Positions 1-9,027 of a stretch of 44,305 nucleotides of DNA are shown one piece after another. A program made the position numbers and the translations under genes. The stretch comes from Betaproteobacteria bacterium (lineage in GTDB: Bacteria; Pseudomonadota; Gammaproteobacteria; Burkholderiales; SG8-39), in contig CANIEV010000010.1 in the NCBI GenBank assembly GCA_947466535.1, positions 1 through 44,305 on the forward strand, given 5' to 3'. The notes below the pieces were generated by a model. The model searched no databases. It worked only from the letters and a program-made list of their open reading frames with translations, and was not told the origin of the DNA. How positions within the stretch are numbered: the stretch's first letter is position 1; each line of letters starts with the position of its first letter.

Positions 1-243
1 GGTGTCGACGGTGCTGCCCTCCAGCTGCGCCGCAAGCACAAGGCAGCCGCGCACGATGTCGCCGTCCACGCGGACGGTACACGCGCCGCACACGCCGTGC
101 TCGCAGCCCACGTGGCTGCCGGTGAGGTCGAGTTCGTTGCGAAGGAAGTCGATCAGGTGGGTGCGCGCATCCACGGTGCGGGTGAGTGCGCGTCCGTTGA
201 CGGTGAGATTGACGGTGATTGCTTGTTCGAGCGGTGCGTTCAT
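1..243 (-). CDS. (2Fe-2S)-binding small subunit of xanthine dehydrogenase/CO dehydrogenase-type molybdenum hydroxylase (CoxS-like), C-terminus cut by window edge
   Basis: Minus-strand translation from ATG at 243: MNAPLEQAITVNLTVNGRALTRTVDARTHLIDFLRNELDLTGSHVGCEHGVCGACTVRVDGDIVRGC..., with the plant-type 2Fe-2S motif GCEHGVCGACT. Confidence 0.93.
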   Translation of the reverse strand, partial: MNAPLEQAITVNLTVNGRALTRTVDARTHLIDFLRNELDLTGSHVGCEHGVCGACTVRVDGDIVRGCLVLAAQLEGSTVDT

Positions 244-277
244 GGATCGTACCGTGGAGGAAATAGTGCTATGGGTT

Positions 278-1129
278 TTAGTGGGAGAACGCGGCAAGCG
301 CGCGTTCGGCGAGTACGGCTGCCATGTGCAGGCGGGTCTGCGGTCCGGCGTGCATGTCGGTCTGCGGATCGAGATCGGACTTGAGCGAAGCTTCGAGGAT
401 CGACCTGCGTTCTGCTGGGACCGCGGCGTCGAGCGCGGATTCGGCGTGCAGAGCACGCGCCGGTCGGTCGCCACAGCCGAAGTACACCAGGCGCAATTCG
501 CCGGGCTTCGGCCCGGGACGGCCGGCAATTGCGGCCAGACCGACGATCGCGTAGTCACCGTGGCGACGACTGAACTCGGCGAAGTGCGTCTTCGCGCCGG
601 CGGGTGTCGGGGCGATCTCGACACGGACGAGGATCTCGCCCGGTCCGATCGCGGTTTCGTACATGCCCTTGAAGAAGTCATCGGCCGCGACGCGCCGCTC
701 GCCCGTGCGGCCAGCGACTACGAGCGTCGCATTGAGCGCCACCATGCAGGCGGGCAGTTCCGCCGCCGGATCGGCAAGCGACAGGCTGCCGCCTAGCGTG
801 CCACGGTTGCGGATGGCGACATGCGCGATATTGGGCATCGCCTGCGCGAGCAAGGGCAGTCGGCGCGCGACGATGCCGCTGGACTCCACATCCGCATGGC
901 GGGAAAGCGCGCCGATTCGCACCACGCCCGACGCTTCGTCGATGAAGCGAAGTTCCTTGATGCGGCAAATGTCGATCAGCACGGCGGGCGAGGACAGGCG
1001 CAGCGCGAGCGAGGGCAGCAGGCTTTGGCCACCAGCGAGGATTCGCGCCTCCGGCCCGTGTTGGTCGAGCAGGTCGAAAACCTCGTCGAGCGATCTGGCC
1101 CGTGCGTAGGCGAAGGGAGCGGGTTTCAT
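278..1129 (-). CDS. FAD-binding medium subunit of molybdenum hydroxylase (CoxM-like)
   Basis: MKPAPFAYARARSLDEVFDLL...ILAGGQSLLPSLALRLSSP...RNRGTLGGSLSLADPAAELPA; AGGQSL and TLGGSL FAD motifs; start placed at the ATG at 1129 rather than the longer ORF start. Confidence 0.93.
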   Translation of the reverse strand: MKPAPFAYARARSLDEVFDLLDQHGPEARILAGGQSLLPSLALRLSSPAVLIDICRIKELRFIDEASGVVRIGALSRHADVESSGIVARRLPLLAQAMPNIAHVAIRNRGTLGGSLSLADPAAELPACMVALNATLVVAGRTGERRVAADDFFKGMYETAIGPGEILVRVEIAPTPAGAKTHFAEFSRRHGDYAIVGLAAIAGRPGPKPGELRLVYFGCGDRPARALHAESALDAAVPAERRSILEASLKSDLDPQTDMHAGPQTRLHMAAVLAERALAAFSH

Positions 1130-1145
1130 GTGTTTTGACTCCTGT

Positions 1146-1544
1146 TCAGGCCTTGGCGCCGACCCAGCCCTTGTGCGAGATGTCGAACACCACGCCGTTC
1201 GGATCACGGAACTTGCGCTCGAAATCCACGCCGCCTCCGCCCTTCAGTTCGCGGTGGAAGGTGCCTCCGTTGTCCTCGATCTTCTTGCTCATGCCCTCGA
1301 GGTCTTCAACGATGAAGCCCATGTGATGCAGCCCGACGAAGTCCTTGCCGCGTTCGTCGCCTGCGGCGTCATCGGTATGGAACTTTAGCAACGTGAGGTT
1401 GAATTCACCGTCGGAAAGCGAAAGACCGTCGCCGTAGGGCGTGGCGGCGTAGTTGACGCGCTTCATGCCGAAAGTGGTTTCGTAGAACTTTGCGGCGGGT
1501 TCGATTTCCGGTACCGAGATGGCGATATGGCGAAGCTTGGGCAT
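1146..1544 (-). CDS. VOC (glyoxalase/extradiol dioxygenase fold) family protein
   Basis: MPKLRHIAISVPEIEPAAKFYETTFGMKRV...GLHHMGFIVEDLEGMSKKIEDNGG...FRDPNGVVFDISHKGW. Confidence 0.88.
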   Translation of the reverse strand: MPKLRHIAISVPEIEPAAKFYETTFGMKRVNYAATPYGDGLSLSDGEFNLTLLKFHTDDAAGDERGKDFVGLHHMGFIVEDLEGMSKKIEDNGGTFHRELKGGGGVDFERKFRDPNGVVFDISHKGWVGAKA

Positions 1545-1581
1545 GGTGCTCTCCTTTGGAGTGAAGCAATGCGGGAGTGAA

Positions 1582-2760
1582 TCAGTTCGGCGAGGACAGC
1601 GGTTGCAGGATCGCGTAAAGGTTCTTCTTTGCCTCGTAACCGGCGCCTTCGTGCGACGGGATGCTTGTCCTGCCGTCGCGGACAGCGGTGCCGTCCCAGA
1701 GCCCTCCATAGGGCAGGGAGGCGTCGGGTGCGGCCTCGTGCATGCCGAGGCCGAAGGCGGCCACGAGATGCGCGGCGAAGAGATGTCCGGCGTGCGGGAC
1801 GAATGCGGAATGGGCCCAGCCTGCGGCGCGGTATTCGCGCAGGATGCGTACGTACTCCGGCACGCCGTAGGCGAGAAGCACATCGACCTGCACCCGGTCA
1901 CGTTCCTTTTGCAGACCGCCATAGCGCAACAGGTTGCGAGCATCGTCGAAGGAAAACAGGTTCTCGCCGGTGGCAATCGGCAACCGGGCCTGAGATGCAT
2001 ACCGTCCGAGCGCCGCGTAGTCGAGTGCGGAGGCCGGCTCCTCGACCCAGGCGACATCGAGCTGCGTCATGCGATCGAGCCATGCGTCGGCGATCGATGC
2101 ATCCAGCCTGCCGTTCGCATCCACCGCGATCCTCCCGCCGAGCGCGCGCGAGGCGGCTTCCACGCGCGCGGCATCGTCGGCGATGTTGTTGCCGCCGAGT
2201 TTGATTTTTACGAGAGGATAACCGGCATCACCCGCGCGTTTCACTTCCGCCGCGAGCGCGTCGAGCACATCGCTCGTCCGTCCGGGCCGGTAATGGCCGC
2301 AGGAGCCGTAGAGCGAAATCTTGGGGGATGCACCTGTCGCGCAATCCGGGTAGTGATCCGCAAGACAGCGCCAGAGCGGCTTGCTCTCGAGCTTGGCTCG
2401 TGCGTCCCAAAGCGCGGCATCGAGCAGGCCGATCGCGCCGGGTCGCTCGCCGTGCCCGCCGTCCTTTTCGTTTGCCATCGCGGCGCGCCAGCACGCTTCC
2501 GGATCGATCAGTCCGTTGTCATCAAGCAGGCTGTCGGGGCTGGCGGCAAGCAGACGCGGGATGAAGCGTTCGCGGAGCAGGGCGCCCTTGCCGTAACGGC
2601 CGATCGAGTCGAAGGCGTAACCCGTGACCGGCATTCCATTCTGAACGCGGTCGGTGACGATCGCGAGCGCAGATGCCGTCATCGAGTCGAAGGCGATCGC
2701 GGCGTTACTCATCGCGGCGCCGATCGGCACGGTTACTTCGCGGATGGCGAGAATCTTCAT
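1582..2760 (-). CDS. Enolase-superfamily protein (mandelate racemase/muconate lactonizing enzyme-like)
   Basis: MKILAIREVTVPIGAAMSNAAIAFDSMTAS...YPLVKIKLGG...IAVDANGRLD...WVEEPASALDY...IATGENLFS; start codon overlaps stop of the upstream coxL-like gene. Confidence 0.87.
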   Translation of the reverse strand: MKILAIREVTVPIGAAMSNAAIAFDSMTASALAIVTDRVQNGMPVTGYAFDSIGRYGKGALLRERFIPRLLAASPDSLLDDNGLIDPEACWRAAMANEKDGGHGERPGAIGLLDAALWDARAKLESKPLWRCLADHYPDCATGASPKISLYGSCGHYRPGRTSDVLDALAAEVKRAGDAGYPLVKIKLGGNNIADDAARVEAASRALGGRIAVDANGRLDASIADAWLDRMTQLDVAWVEEPASALDYAALGRYASQARLPIATGENLFSFDDARNLLRYGGLQKERDRVQVDVLLAYGVPEYVRILREYRAAGWAHSAFVPHAGHLFAAHLVAAFGLGMHEAAPDASLPYGGLWDGTAVRDGRTSIPSHEGAGYEAKKNLYAILQPLSSPN

Positions 2761-5117
2761 GGCACCTTGCGCAGCGCGCGCAGGATTCGTTCGGGGGTCA
2801 TCGGGAGCTCGCAGACTTCCGCACCGAGCGGTGCGAGCGCATCGTTCACCGCATTGGCGACCGCTGCTGCCGCCCCGACGACGCCGGCTTCGCCCACGCC
2901 CTTGCCGCCGAGCAGGGTGCCGGGCATGGGTGTCTCGATATGGCCGATCTCGATGTCGGGCATGTCGGCGGCCATCGGTACGAGGTAATCGGCCATGGTG
3001 GCAGAGAGAAGCTGTGCTTCGCTGTCGTAAAGGCATTCCTCGAACAGCGCCGCGCCTATGCCCTGCACTACACCGCCGCGAAGCTGCTCGTCGGCAAGCA
3101 GCGGGTTGACCACGCGGCCGCAATCCTCCACTACCCAGTGGCGAAGCAGGCGCACAAAGCCGGACTCGGGATCGACTTCGGCGAGGCTCGCCTGGATGCC
3201 GTTGGCGACGAGGAATGGACGCGGCGACGAATAGTGCCGCGTGACCATCGGATCGGTGGGCACATCGGTGGGGAGCACATGCTGTTTGTAATGCATCACG
3301 AAGCCGATTTCCGAGAGCGCCATTTCCCGGTCGGTGCCACGCACCCGCACCTTGCTGTCGACGAGTTCCAGGTCAGCGCTTGCGACTTCTAGCAGCGCGG
3401 ACCCGGCGGCGAGTATGCGTTCGCGCAAGGTTCCGGAGGCGAGAAGCGCGGCTTCGCCACCGATGGCCATGCCGCGCGATGCGTAGCTGCCGCCGCCCAT
3501 CGGCGTGACCGCGGTGTCGCCGTGGATGATGCGCACCGCATCAAAGGGCACGCTTAGTGTCTGTGCAATCAGCTGGGCCAGACCAACTTCAAGGCCCTGG
3601 CCCTGGAACTGTGCGCTGGTGACGCAGGTGACCGTGCCGGTGGGCTCAAGGCGCACGCTGCAACCGTCGCTTGCGGCGATCGCGATGCCCGAGGTGCCGT
3701 AGAACATCGGGCCTGTGGCGGTGGCTTCGAGGAAACTCGCAAAGCCGATGCCGAGATGGCGACCCTGCTTGAGGGCTTCGGATTGTTCGGCTCGCAGCCT
3801 CGGGTAGTCCATGAGCGCGAGCAGCTTGTCCAGGCACTCCGTCTGCGTGAGCTCGCCGCCCAGGTCGACGCCACTGGGCGTGATGTTTCCGGCACGTGCG
3901 GCGCTGCGGTAGTTGCGCCGCCGGAACTCGGCGGGGTCCATGCCGATCTTGCGCGCGGCGGCATCCACCAGCATCTCGGTCACCGCGCAGCCCACCGGCT
4001 GGCCGACGCCTCGATACGAGCCGACGTGAGGTTTGTTTTGAAACGCGATTCGCAGATGCGCTTCGTACGCGGGAGCGGCATAGGGGGCTCCGACGTTGTT
4101 GACCGCCTGCATGCCCTCGAGCACGCTCGCGCGCGGGTAGATCGAGAAGGCACCCGCTTCCATCAGGTCATCGGTGGTGAAGCCGAGCATGTCACCGTTG
4201 GCGTCGAAAGCGATGGCTGCGTCGGCCTGGTGCGCGCGCGCATGGTTGTCGCTGGCAAAGGCTTCGAGCCGGTCGCAGACGAATTTCACGGGTCGCCCGA
4301 GAAGAATCGCGGCGGCGCACACCGACATTTCATCGTCGTAGGCATGCAGCTTGATGCCGAACCCGCCGCCCACATCGGGGACTATGACGCGCACCCGGTT
4401 CTCGTCCAGCCCGAGTTGCGTCGCGAGGATGTCGCGCATCTGGTGCGGGACCTGCGTTGATGCATGGACCGTGAGATTGCGCTGCGTCGGATCGAATTCG
4501 GCCACGACCGTGCGCGCCTCAAGCGGCACACCGGTGTGTCTCGGAAACCGGAGTTGCCGGCGCACCACATGCGCCGCCGCGGCGAAGGCCGCCTGCGGGT
4601 CGCCCGCACTCATGCGGTGTTCAAACAGCATGTTGCTGTCCAGCGTCGGGTGCAGCACCGGCGCGTCTTCGGCGAGTGCATCGAGGCCGTTGGCAAGCGC
4701 TGGCAGAGATTCCCATTCGACTTCTATCAGTGCGACCGCGTCTTCGGCGACGGCGCGCGATTCTGCGATGACGATCGCCACCGGTTGCCCTTGCCAGAGA
4801 GCGCGTTCATGGGCGAGCGGTGCCTGCGGCGCGGAGCGGTGCGCCGGGGCCAGCCGAAATGTGGTGGTCCAGGGTTTGCACACCGCGAGCAGGTCCTTGG
4901 CCTGATAGACAGCGGTGACGCCCGGCAGCGAGCGCGCCTGACGCAGATCGACCGAAACGATACGCGCATGCGCATGCGGGCTTCGCAGAAAGGCGGCGTG
5001 CAGCAGACCGGGGATGCGCAGATCGTCGGTGTAGCGTCCGCGCCCTGCGGCGAGCTGGCGCGCCTTGGGTCGTGCGATGGAAGAGCCTATCAGGCTGGCG
5101 GAGTCGGAAGTGGACAT
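2757..5117 (-). CDS. Xanthine dehydrogenase family molybdopterin-binding large subunit, copy 1 (CoxL-like)
   Basis: 786 aa; ARQLAAGRGRYTDDLRIPGLLHAAFLRSPHAHARI, VPDVGGGFGIK, SYRGVGQPVGCAVTE, GGKGVGEAGVVGAAAAVANAVNDAL. Confidence 0.95.
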   Translation of the reverse strand: MSTSDSASLIGSSIARPKARQLAAGRGRYTDDLRIPGLLHAAFLRSPHAHARIVSVDLRQARSLPGVTAVYQAKDLLAVCKPWTTTFRLAPAHRSAPQAPLAHERALWQGQPVAIVIAESRAVAEDAVALIEVEWESLPALANGLDALAEDAPVLHPTLDSNMLFEHRMSAGDPQAAFAAAAHVVRRQLRFPRHTGVPLEARTVVAEFDPTQRNLTVHASTQVPHQMRDILATQLGLDENRVRVIVPDVGGGFGIKLHAYDDEMSVCAAAILLGRPVKFVCDRLEAFASDNHARAHQADAAIAFDANGDMLGFTTDDLMEAGAFSIYPRASVLEGMQAVNNVGAPYAAPAYEAHLRIAFQNKPHVGSYRGVGQPVGCAVTEMLVDAAARKIGMDPAEFRRRNYRSAARAGNITPSGVDLGGELTQTECLDKLLALMDYPRLRAEQSEALKQGRHLGIGFASFLEATATGPMFYGTSGIAIAASDGCSVRLEPTGTVTCVTSAQFQGQGLEVGLAQLIAQTLSVPFDAVRIIHGDTAVTPMGGGSYASRGMAIGGEAALLASGTLRERILAAGSALLEVASADLELVDSKVRVRGTDREMALSEIGFVMHYKQHVLPTDVPTDPMVTRHYSSPRPFLVANGIQASLAEVDPESGFVRLLRHWVVEDCGRVVNPLLADEQLRGGVVQGIGAALFEECLYDSEAQLLSATMADYLVPMAADMPDIEIGHIETPMPGTLLGGKGVGEAGVVGAAAAVANAVNDALAPLGAEVCELPMTPERILRALRKVP

Positions 5118-5121
5118 GGAG

Positions 5122-7482
5122 TCAGGGTACTTTGCGAAGGGCTCGAAGAATGCGCTCGGGGGTCATCGGAAGCTCGCAGACCTCGGCGGCAAAGGGTGCA
5201 AGCGCGTCATTCACCGCATTCGCAACCGAGGCGGCCGCACCGACGATGCCGGCCTCGCCCACGCCCTTGCCGCCAAGCAGCGTGTCGGTCACCGGTGTCT
5301 CGACGTGTCCGATCTCGATGTCGGGCATGTCGGCGGCCATTGGCACGAGGTAATCGGCCATGGTCGCGGCGAGCAGCTGGCCTTCGGTGTCATAGGTGCA
5401 TTCCTCGAACAGCGCCGCGCCGATGCCCTGGATCACGCCGCCGCGGAGTTGCTCGTCGGCGAGCAGCGGATTGATGACGCGGCCGCAGTCCTCGACCAGC
5501 CAGTGGCGCAGGAGGCGCACAAAGCCGGACTCGGGATCCACCTCGGCAAGGCTCGCCTGGATGCCGTTGGCGATGAAGTAGGGTCGCTTGGGCGTGTAGT
5601 GTCGCGTGACCATTGGATCGGTCGCAGCACCCGCGGGGAGCACATGCTGGCTGTAATGCATAGTGAAGCCGACTTCCGACAACGGCATCCCCTTGTCGGT
5701 GCCGCGCACCCGCACGCGGCTGTCGCGGAGCTCAAGATCCTCGACCGACACTTCGAGCAATGCGGCGCCGGCCGCGAGTATGCGCTCACGCAACTCGCCC
5801 GATGCCATGAGCGCGGCCTCGCCGCCGACCGACAGGCCGCGCGAGGCCCAGGTGCCGCCGCCCATCGGGGTGACCGCGGTGTCGCCGTGGATGATGCGCA
5901 CCGCATCAACCGGCACGCCGAGCGTCTGGGCGATCAACTGCGACAGCGCGACCTCCACGCCCTGTCCCTGGAACTGGGTGCTGGTGATGCAGGTGACCGA
6001 GCCGGTCGGCTCGAGTCGCACGCTGCAGCCGTCGCTCGCGGCGATCGACACGCCGGAGGCGCTGTAGAACATTGGCCCGGGCGCGGATTGTTCAATGAAG
6101 GTGGCAAAGCCTATGCCGAGATACCGGCCCTGTTTGCGTGCTTCGGCCTGCTCGGCGCGAAGCGCGGAGTAGTCCATCATAGCGAGCAGCTTGTCGAGGC
6201 AGGCGTCGAAGCTGAGTTCGCCGCCCATGTCGATGCCGCCGGGCGACTTGTTGCCCGAGCGCGCCGCGCTGCGGTGATTGCGGCGGCGAAATTCCGCCGG
6301 GTCCATCCCGATCTTGCGTGCCGCCGCTTCCACCAGTATTTCGGTGACCGCGCAGGCCACCGGCTGGCCCACACCGCGATAGGAGGCGACATGCGGCTTG
6401 TTCTGGAACGCCACCCGCAGGCGCGCGCGGAAACCGGGAGCGGCGTAGGGCGCGCCGACATTGACGATCGCCTGCAGGCCCTCGAGCGCGCTCGAACGCG
6501 GGTAGGCGGAGAACGCCCCCGCTTCCATCAGGTCGTCGGTGGAGAAGGCAAGCATGTTGCCCTGCGCGTCGACCGCGATCGCCGCATCGGCCTCGTGCCC
6601 GCGGGAATGGTTGTCGCTTGCGAAGGCCTCCAGCCGGTCGCAGACGAATTTCACCGGGCGCCCGAGCAGCACACTCGCGGCGCAGACGGACATTTCGTCG
6701 TCGTAGGTGTGCAGCTTGATGCCAAAGCCGCCGCCCACGTCGGGAACCACCACTCGCACGCGACTCTCGTCGAGCCCGAGCTGGCGCGCGAGGACATCGC
6801 GTAACTGGTGCGGCACCTGCGTCGAGGCGTGCACGGTGAGCAATTGCTGGGTCGGGTCGAATTCGGCCACGACGGTGCGTGTCTCCAGTGGCACGCCGGT
6901 GTGGCGCGGGAAACGCAACTGCCTGCGCACGACATGCGCCGCGCCTGCGAAGGCCGCATCAGGGTCGCCGACGCTCATGGTGTGTTCGAACAGGACGTTG
7001 CTGCCCAGTTCGGGGTGCAGAGGTGCGGTGCCTGGCGCGAGCGCCTCGCGGCCGCGGGCAAGCGCGGTAAGCGGATACCATTCAACCTCGATCAGGGCGA
7101 CCGCGTCCTCGGCAATCGCCCGCGACTCGGCCACGACGAGCGCCACTGGTTGCCCCTGCCAGAGGGCGCGTTCATGCGCGAGCGGTGGCTGCGGGGCGGT
7201 GCGATGGCCCGGAATCATGTTGAACACGGTGGTCCAGGGCTTGCACACGGCGAGCAGGTCGCTCGCCTGGTAGACCGCGACCACGCCGGGCAGCGCCCGT
7301 GCCGGCGCAAGGTCGACCGAGACGATGCGCGCATGCGCGTGCGGGCTGCGCAGGAAAGCCGAGTGGAGCAGGCCGGGGATGCGCAGGTCGTCGGTATAGC
7401 GGCCGCGTCCTGCGGCGAGCTGGCGCGCCTTGGGCCGGGGAATGGATGCACCGATCAGGCTGCCGGAGTCGGAAGTGGTCAT
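5122..7482 (-). CDS. Xanthine dehydrogenase family molybdopterin-binding large subunit, copy 2 (CoxL-like)
   Basis: 786 aa, same length and closely similar along the whole length to copy 1; VPDVGGGFGIK, SYRGVGQPVACAVTE, GGKGVGEAGIVGAAASVANAVNDAL. Confidence 0.95.
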   Translation of the reverse strand: MTTSDSGSLIGASIPRPKARQLAAGRGRYTDDLRIPGLLHSAFLRSPHAHARIVSVDLAPARALPGVVAVYQASDLLAVCKPWTTVFNMIPGHRTAPQPPLAHERALWQGQPVALVVAESRAIAEDAVALIEVEWYPLTALARGREALAPGTAPLHPELGSNVLFEHTMSVGDPDAAFAGAAHVVRRQLRFPRHTGVPLETRTVVAEFDPTQQLLTVHASTQVPHQLRDVLARQLGLDESRVRVVVPDVGGGFGIKLHTYDDEMSVCAASVLLGRPVKFVCDRLEAFASDNHSRGHEADAAIAVDAQGNMLAFSTDDLMEAGAFSAYPRSSALEGLQAIVNVGAPYAAPGFRARLRVAFQNKPHVASYRGVGQPVACAVTEILVEAAARKIGMDPAEFRRRNHRSAARSGNKSPGGIDMGGELSFDACLDKLLAMMDYSALRAEQAEARKQGRYLGIGFATFIEQSAPGPMFYSASGVSIAASDGCSVRLEPTGSVTCITSTQFQGQGVEVALSQLIAQTLGVPVDAVRIIHGDTAVTPMGGGTWASRGLSVGGEAALMASGELRERILAAGAALLEVSVEDLELRDSRVRVRGTDKGMPLSEVGFTMHYSQHVLPAGAATDPMVTRHYTPKRPYFIANGIQASLAEVDPESGFVRLLRHWLVEDCGRVINPLLADEQLRGGVIQGIGAALFEECTYDTEGQLLAATMADYLVPMAADMPDIEIGHVETPVTDTLLGGKGVGEAGIVGAAASVANAVNDALAPFAAEVCELPMTPERILRALRKVP

Positions 7483-7559
7483 GGATGTGTACTGCAGGGA
7501 CCTGCGACGGGTGATAGGGGCGCACCGGGAGGAAACCCGTGCGCGCCCCGGCTTGCGCG

Positions 7560-8519
7560 TTACTTGTCGAACACCGCGCGAAGTGCCTTGGTCTGCTCCG
7601 GCGCGCGCTTGCTCATTTCGCTCCAGTACGCGTCATAGGCCTGTTTGCGGTACTCGGGACCCATGTTGACCGTCTGGATGCCGGCTTCGGCCTGGCGCTT
7701 GAGTTCCAAGCCGACCTTTTCGCTCACCCACTTCGTGTTGTCCTCGTCGAGCCACTCGCTCGACTTGTTGAGCACGTTGCGTTGCGCATCGGTGAGCGAT
7801 GCCCACTTCTTGCCGTTGACCAGCACGTTGACGATCACGGTGTAGAAGCCCGGGTCGATGCGGTATTTGGTGTGCTTCGCCCAGCCGAGGTCGAAGATGC
7901 CAAGGGCCGGCCAGCCGTAGCCGTCCACCACGCCGCGCTCGAGCGCGGTCTGCACTTCGCCCGGGGCGGTGTTGACCAGCGCGGCGCCGAGGGTGGTGAA
8001 GAAGGGCGTGAAGTTCGGCGTGGTGCGAAGCTTGAGCGCCTTGATGTCCGCGGTCTTGCTCACCGGCTTGAGCGTGTAGGCGTGGAACTGCACGCCATCG
8101 CCGTAGGCGCCAAGGAGATGCACGCCGCCGAAACGCTCGGCAGTGGCTTTTTGAAGCGCTGTCCACGCGCCGGATTTTTTCTGCTGGATGGTGGAGATTG
8201 TGGCGAGGATCTGTGCGTCCGCCTCGGGCATCACGTTGGTGTAATAGGCGGGCGGGACGCAGGCCATGTCGAGCACGCCTGTGCGTACCGCATTGCCCTG
8301 TTCGAACGAAGGCACCGCCTCGGGGCCGCCGACGAGGCGCATCTGCACCTGGCCCTTGCCTTCGGCGTTGACATGCGCGATGAAGCGGCTGCACATCTCG
8401 CCAAAGGTCGTGTTCTGCGGGACGAACACGGCGGTGCGCATTGTGACTTCCTGGGCGGAGGCAGCGCCGGAGACGGCGAACAGTGCGGCGAGGGCGGTAC
8501 TGCGTGCAACGTGTTTCAT
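7560..8519 (-). CDS. TRAP transporter substrate-binding protein (DctP family), copy 1
   Basis: Signal peptide MKHVARSTALAALFAVSGAASA then QEVTMRTAVFVPQNT...PGEVQTALERGVVDGYGWPALGIFDLGWAKHTKYRIDPGFY. Confidence 0.9.
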   Translation of the reverse strand: MKHVARSTALAALFAVSGAASAQEVTMRTAVFVPQNTTFGEMCSRFIAHVNAEGKGQVQMRLVGGPEAVPSFEQGNAVRTGVLDMACVPPAYYTNVMPEADAQILATISTIQQKKSGAWTALQKATAERFGGVHLLGAYGDGVQFHAYTLKPVSKTADIKALKLRTTPNFTPFFTTLGAALVNTAPGEVQTALERGVVDGYGWPALGIFDLGWAKHTKYRIDPGFYTVIVNVLVNGKKWASLTDAQRNVLNKSSEWLDEDNTKWVSEKVGLELKRQAEAGIQTVNMGPEYRKQAYDAYWSEMSKRAPEQTKALRAVFDK

Positions 8520-8544
8520 GGACACTCCTTGTGGGTGGTCAAGT

Positions 8545-9027
8545 TCAGAACGGTGCGGCAAAGGCGAAAAGCGGCGAGTCGCAGTTGAGCAGCCGCACGG
8601 TCTTGCTCCGGATACGCAGGCCGTCGCCGGTCTGCGCGAGTTCGTGGCGCACGCGGGCGCTGAGAATATGTTGGATGCGCTCGCGCAGGACGAAGATCAC
8701 CGCCAGCGAATTCACTTCGATCGAACTGTCGGCCTGCACGGTCGCGACGATGCTGTTTACATGGCGATGGGCCAGCGCCGGAGGGTTTTCCACGGGTGTC
8801 GCGGGATGCAGAAGCCGGCGGATCCGCAGTTCGAGCAGGCGCCGCTCTTCGTAGACGATCGACACTGCGGTGTGCGGTGACTCCTGGTCCGGCTGCGACG
8901 GCATCCAGTACCAGCCATCGGGCAGAAATAGCTCGGGCCAGTGGGCATAGCGCCGGTCATCCAGCATCCTCGCTTCATCGAGGACGAAACGCTCGGCAAG
9001 TTCTTCGAGGGAAGCCGCGCTGCTCAT
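8545..9027 (-). CDS. Aromatic-ring-hydroxylating dioxygenase beta subunit
   Basis: MSSAASLEELAERFVLDEARMLDDRRYAHWPELFLPDGWYWMPSQPDQESPHTAVSIVYEERRLLELRIRRL...; start overlaps stop of the Rieske alpha gene. Confidence 0.88.
   Translation of the reverse strand: MSSAASLEELAERFVLDEARMLDDRRYAHWPELFLPDGWYWMPSQPDQESPHTAVSIVYEERRLLELRIRRLLHPATPVENPPALAHRHVNSIVATVQADSSIEVNSLAVIFVLRERIQHILSARVRHELAQTGDGLRIRSKTVRLLNCDSPLFAFAAPF

Noticed and set aside
1519-2988. 489-aa plus-strand ORF
   Set aside because: Antisense shadow of the enolase-superfamily gene and coxL; composition is Arg/Gly/Val-rich mirror translation with no motif. The minus-strand genes have clear family motifs.
5065-6804. 579-aa plus-strand ORF
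   Set aside because: Antisense to coxL copy 2; typical GC-rich shadow ORF, and a matching shadow exists opposite coxL copy 1.
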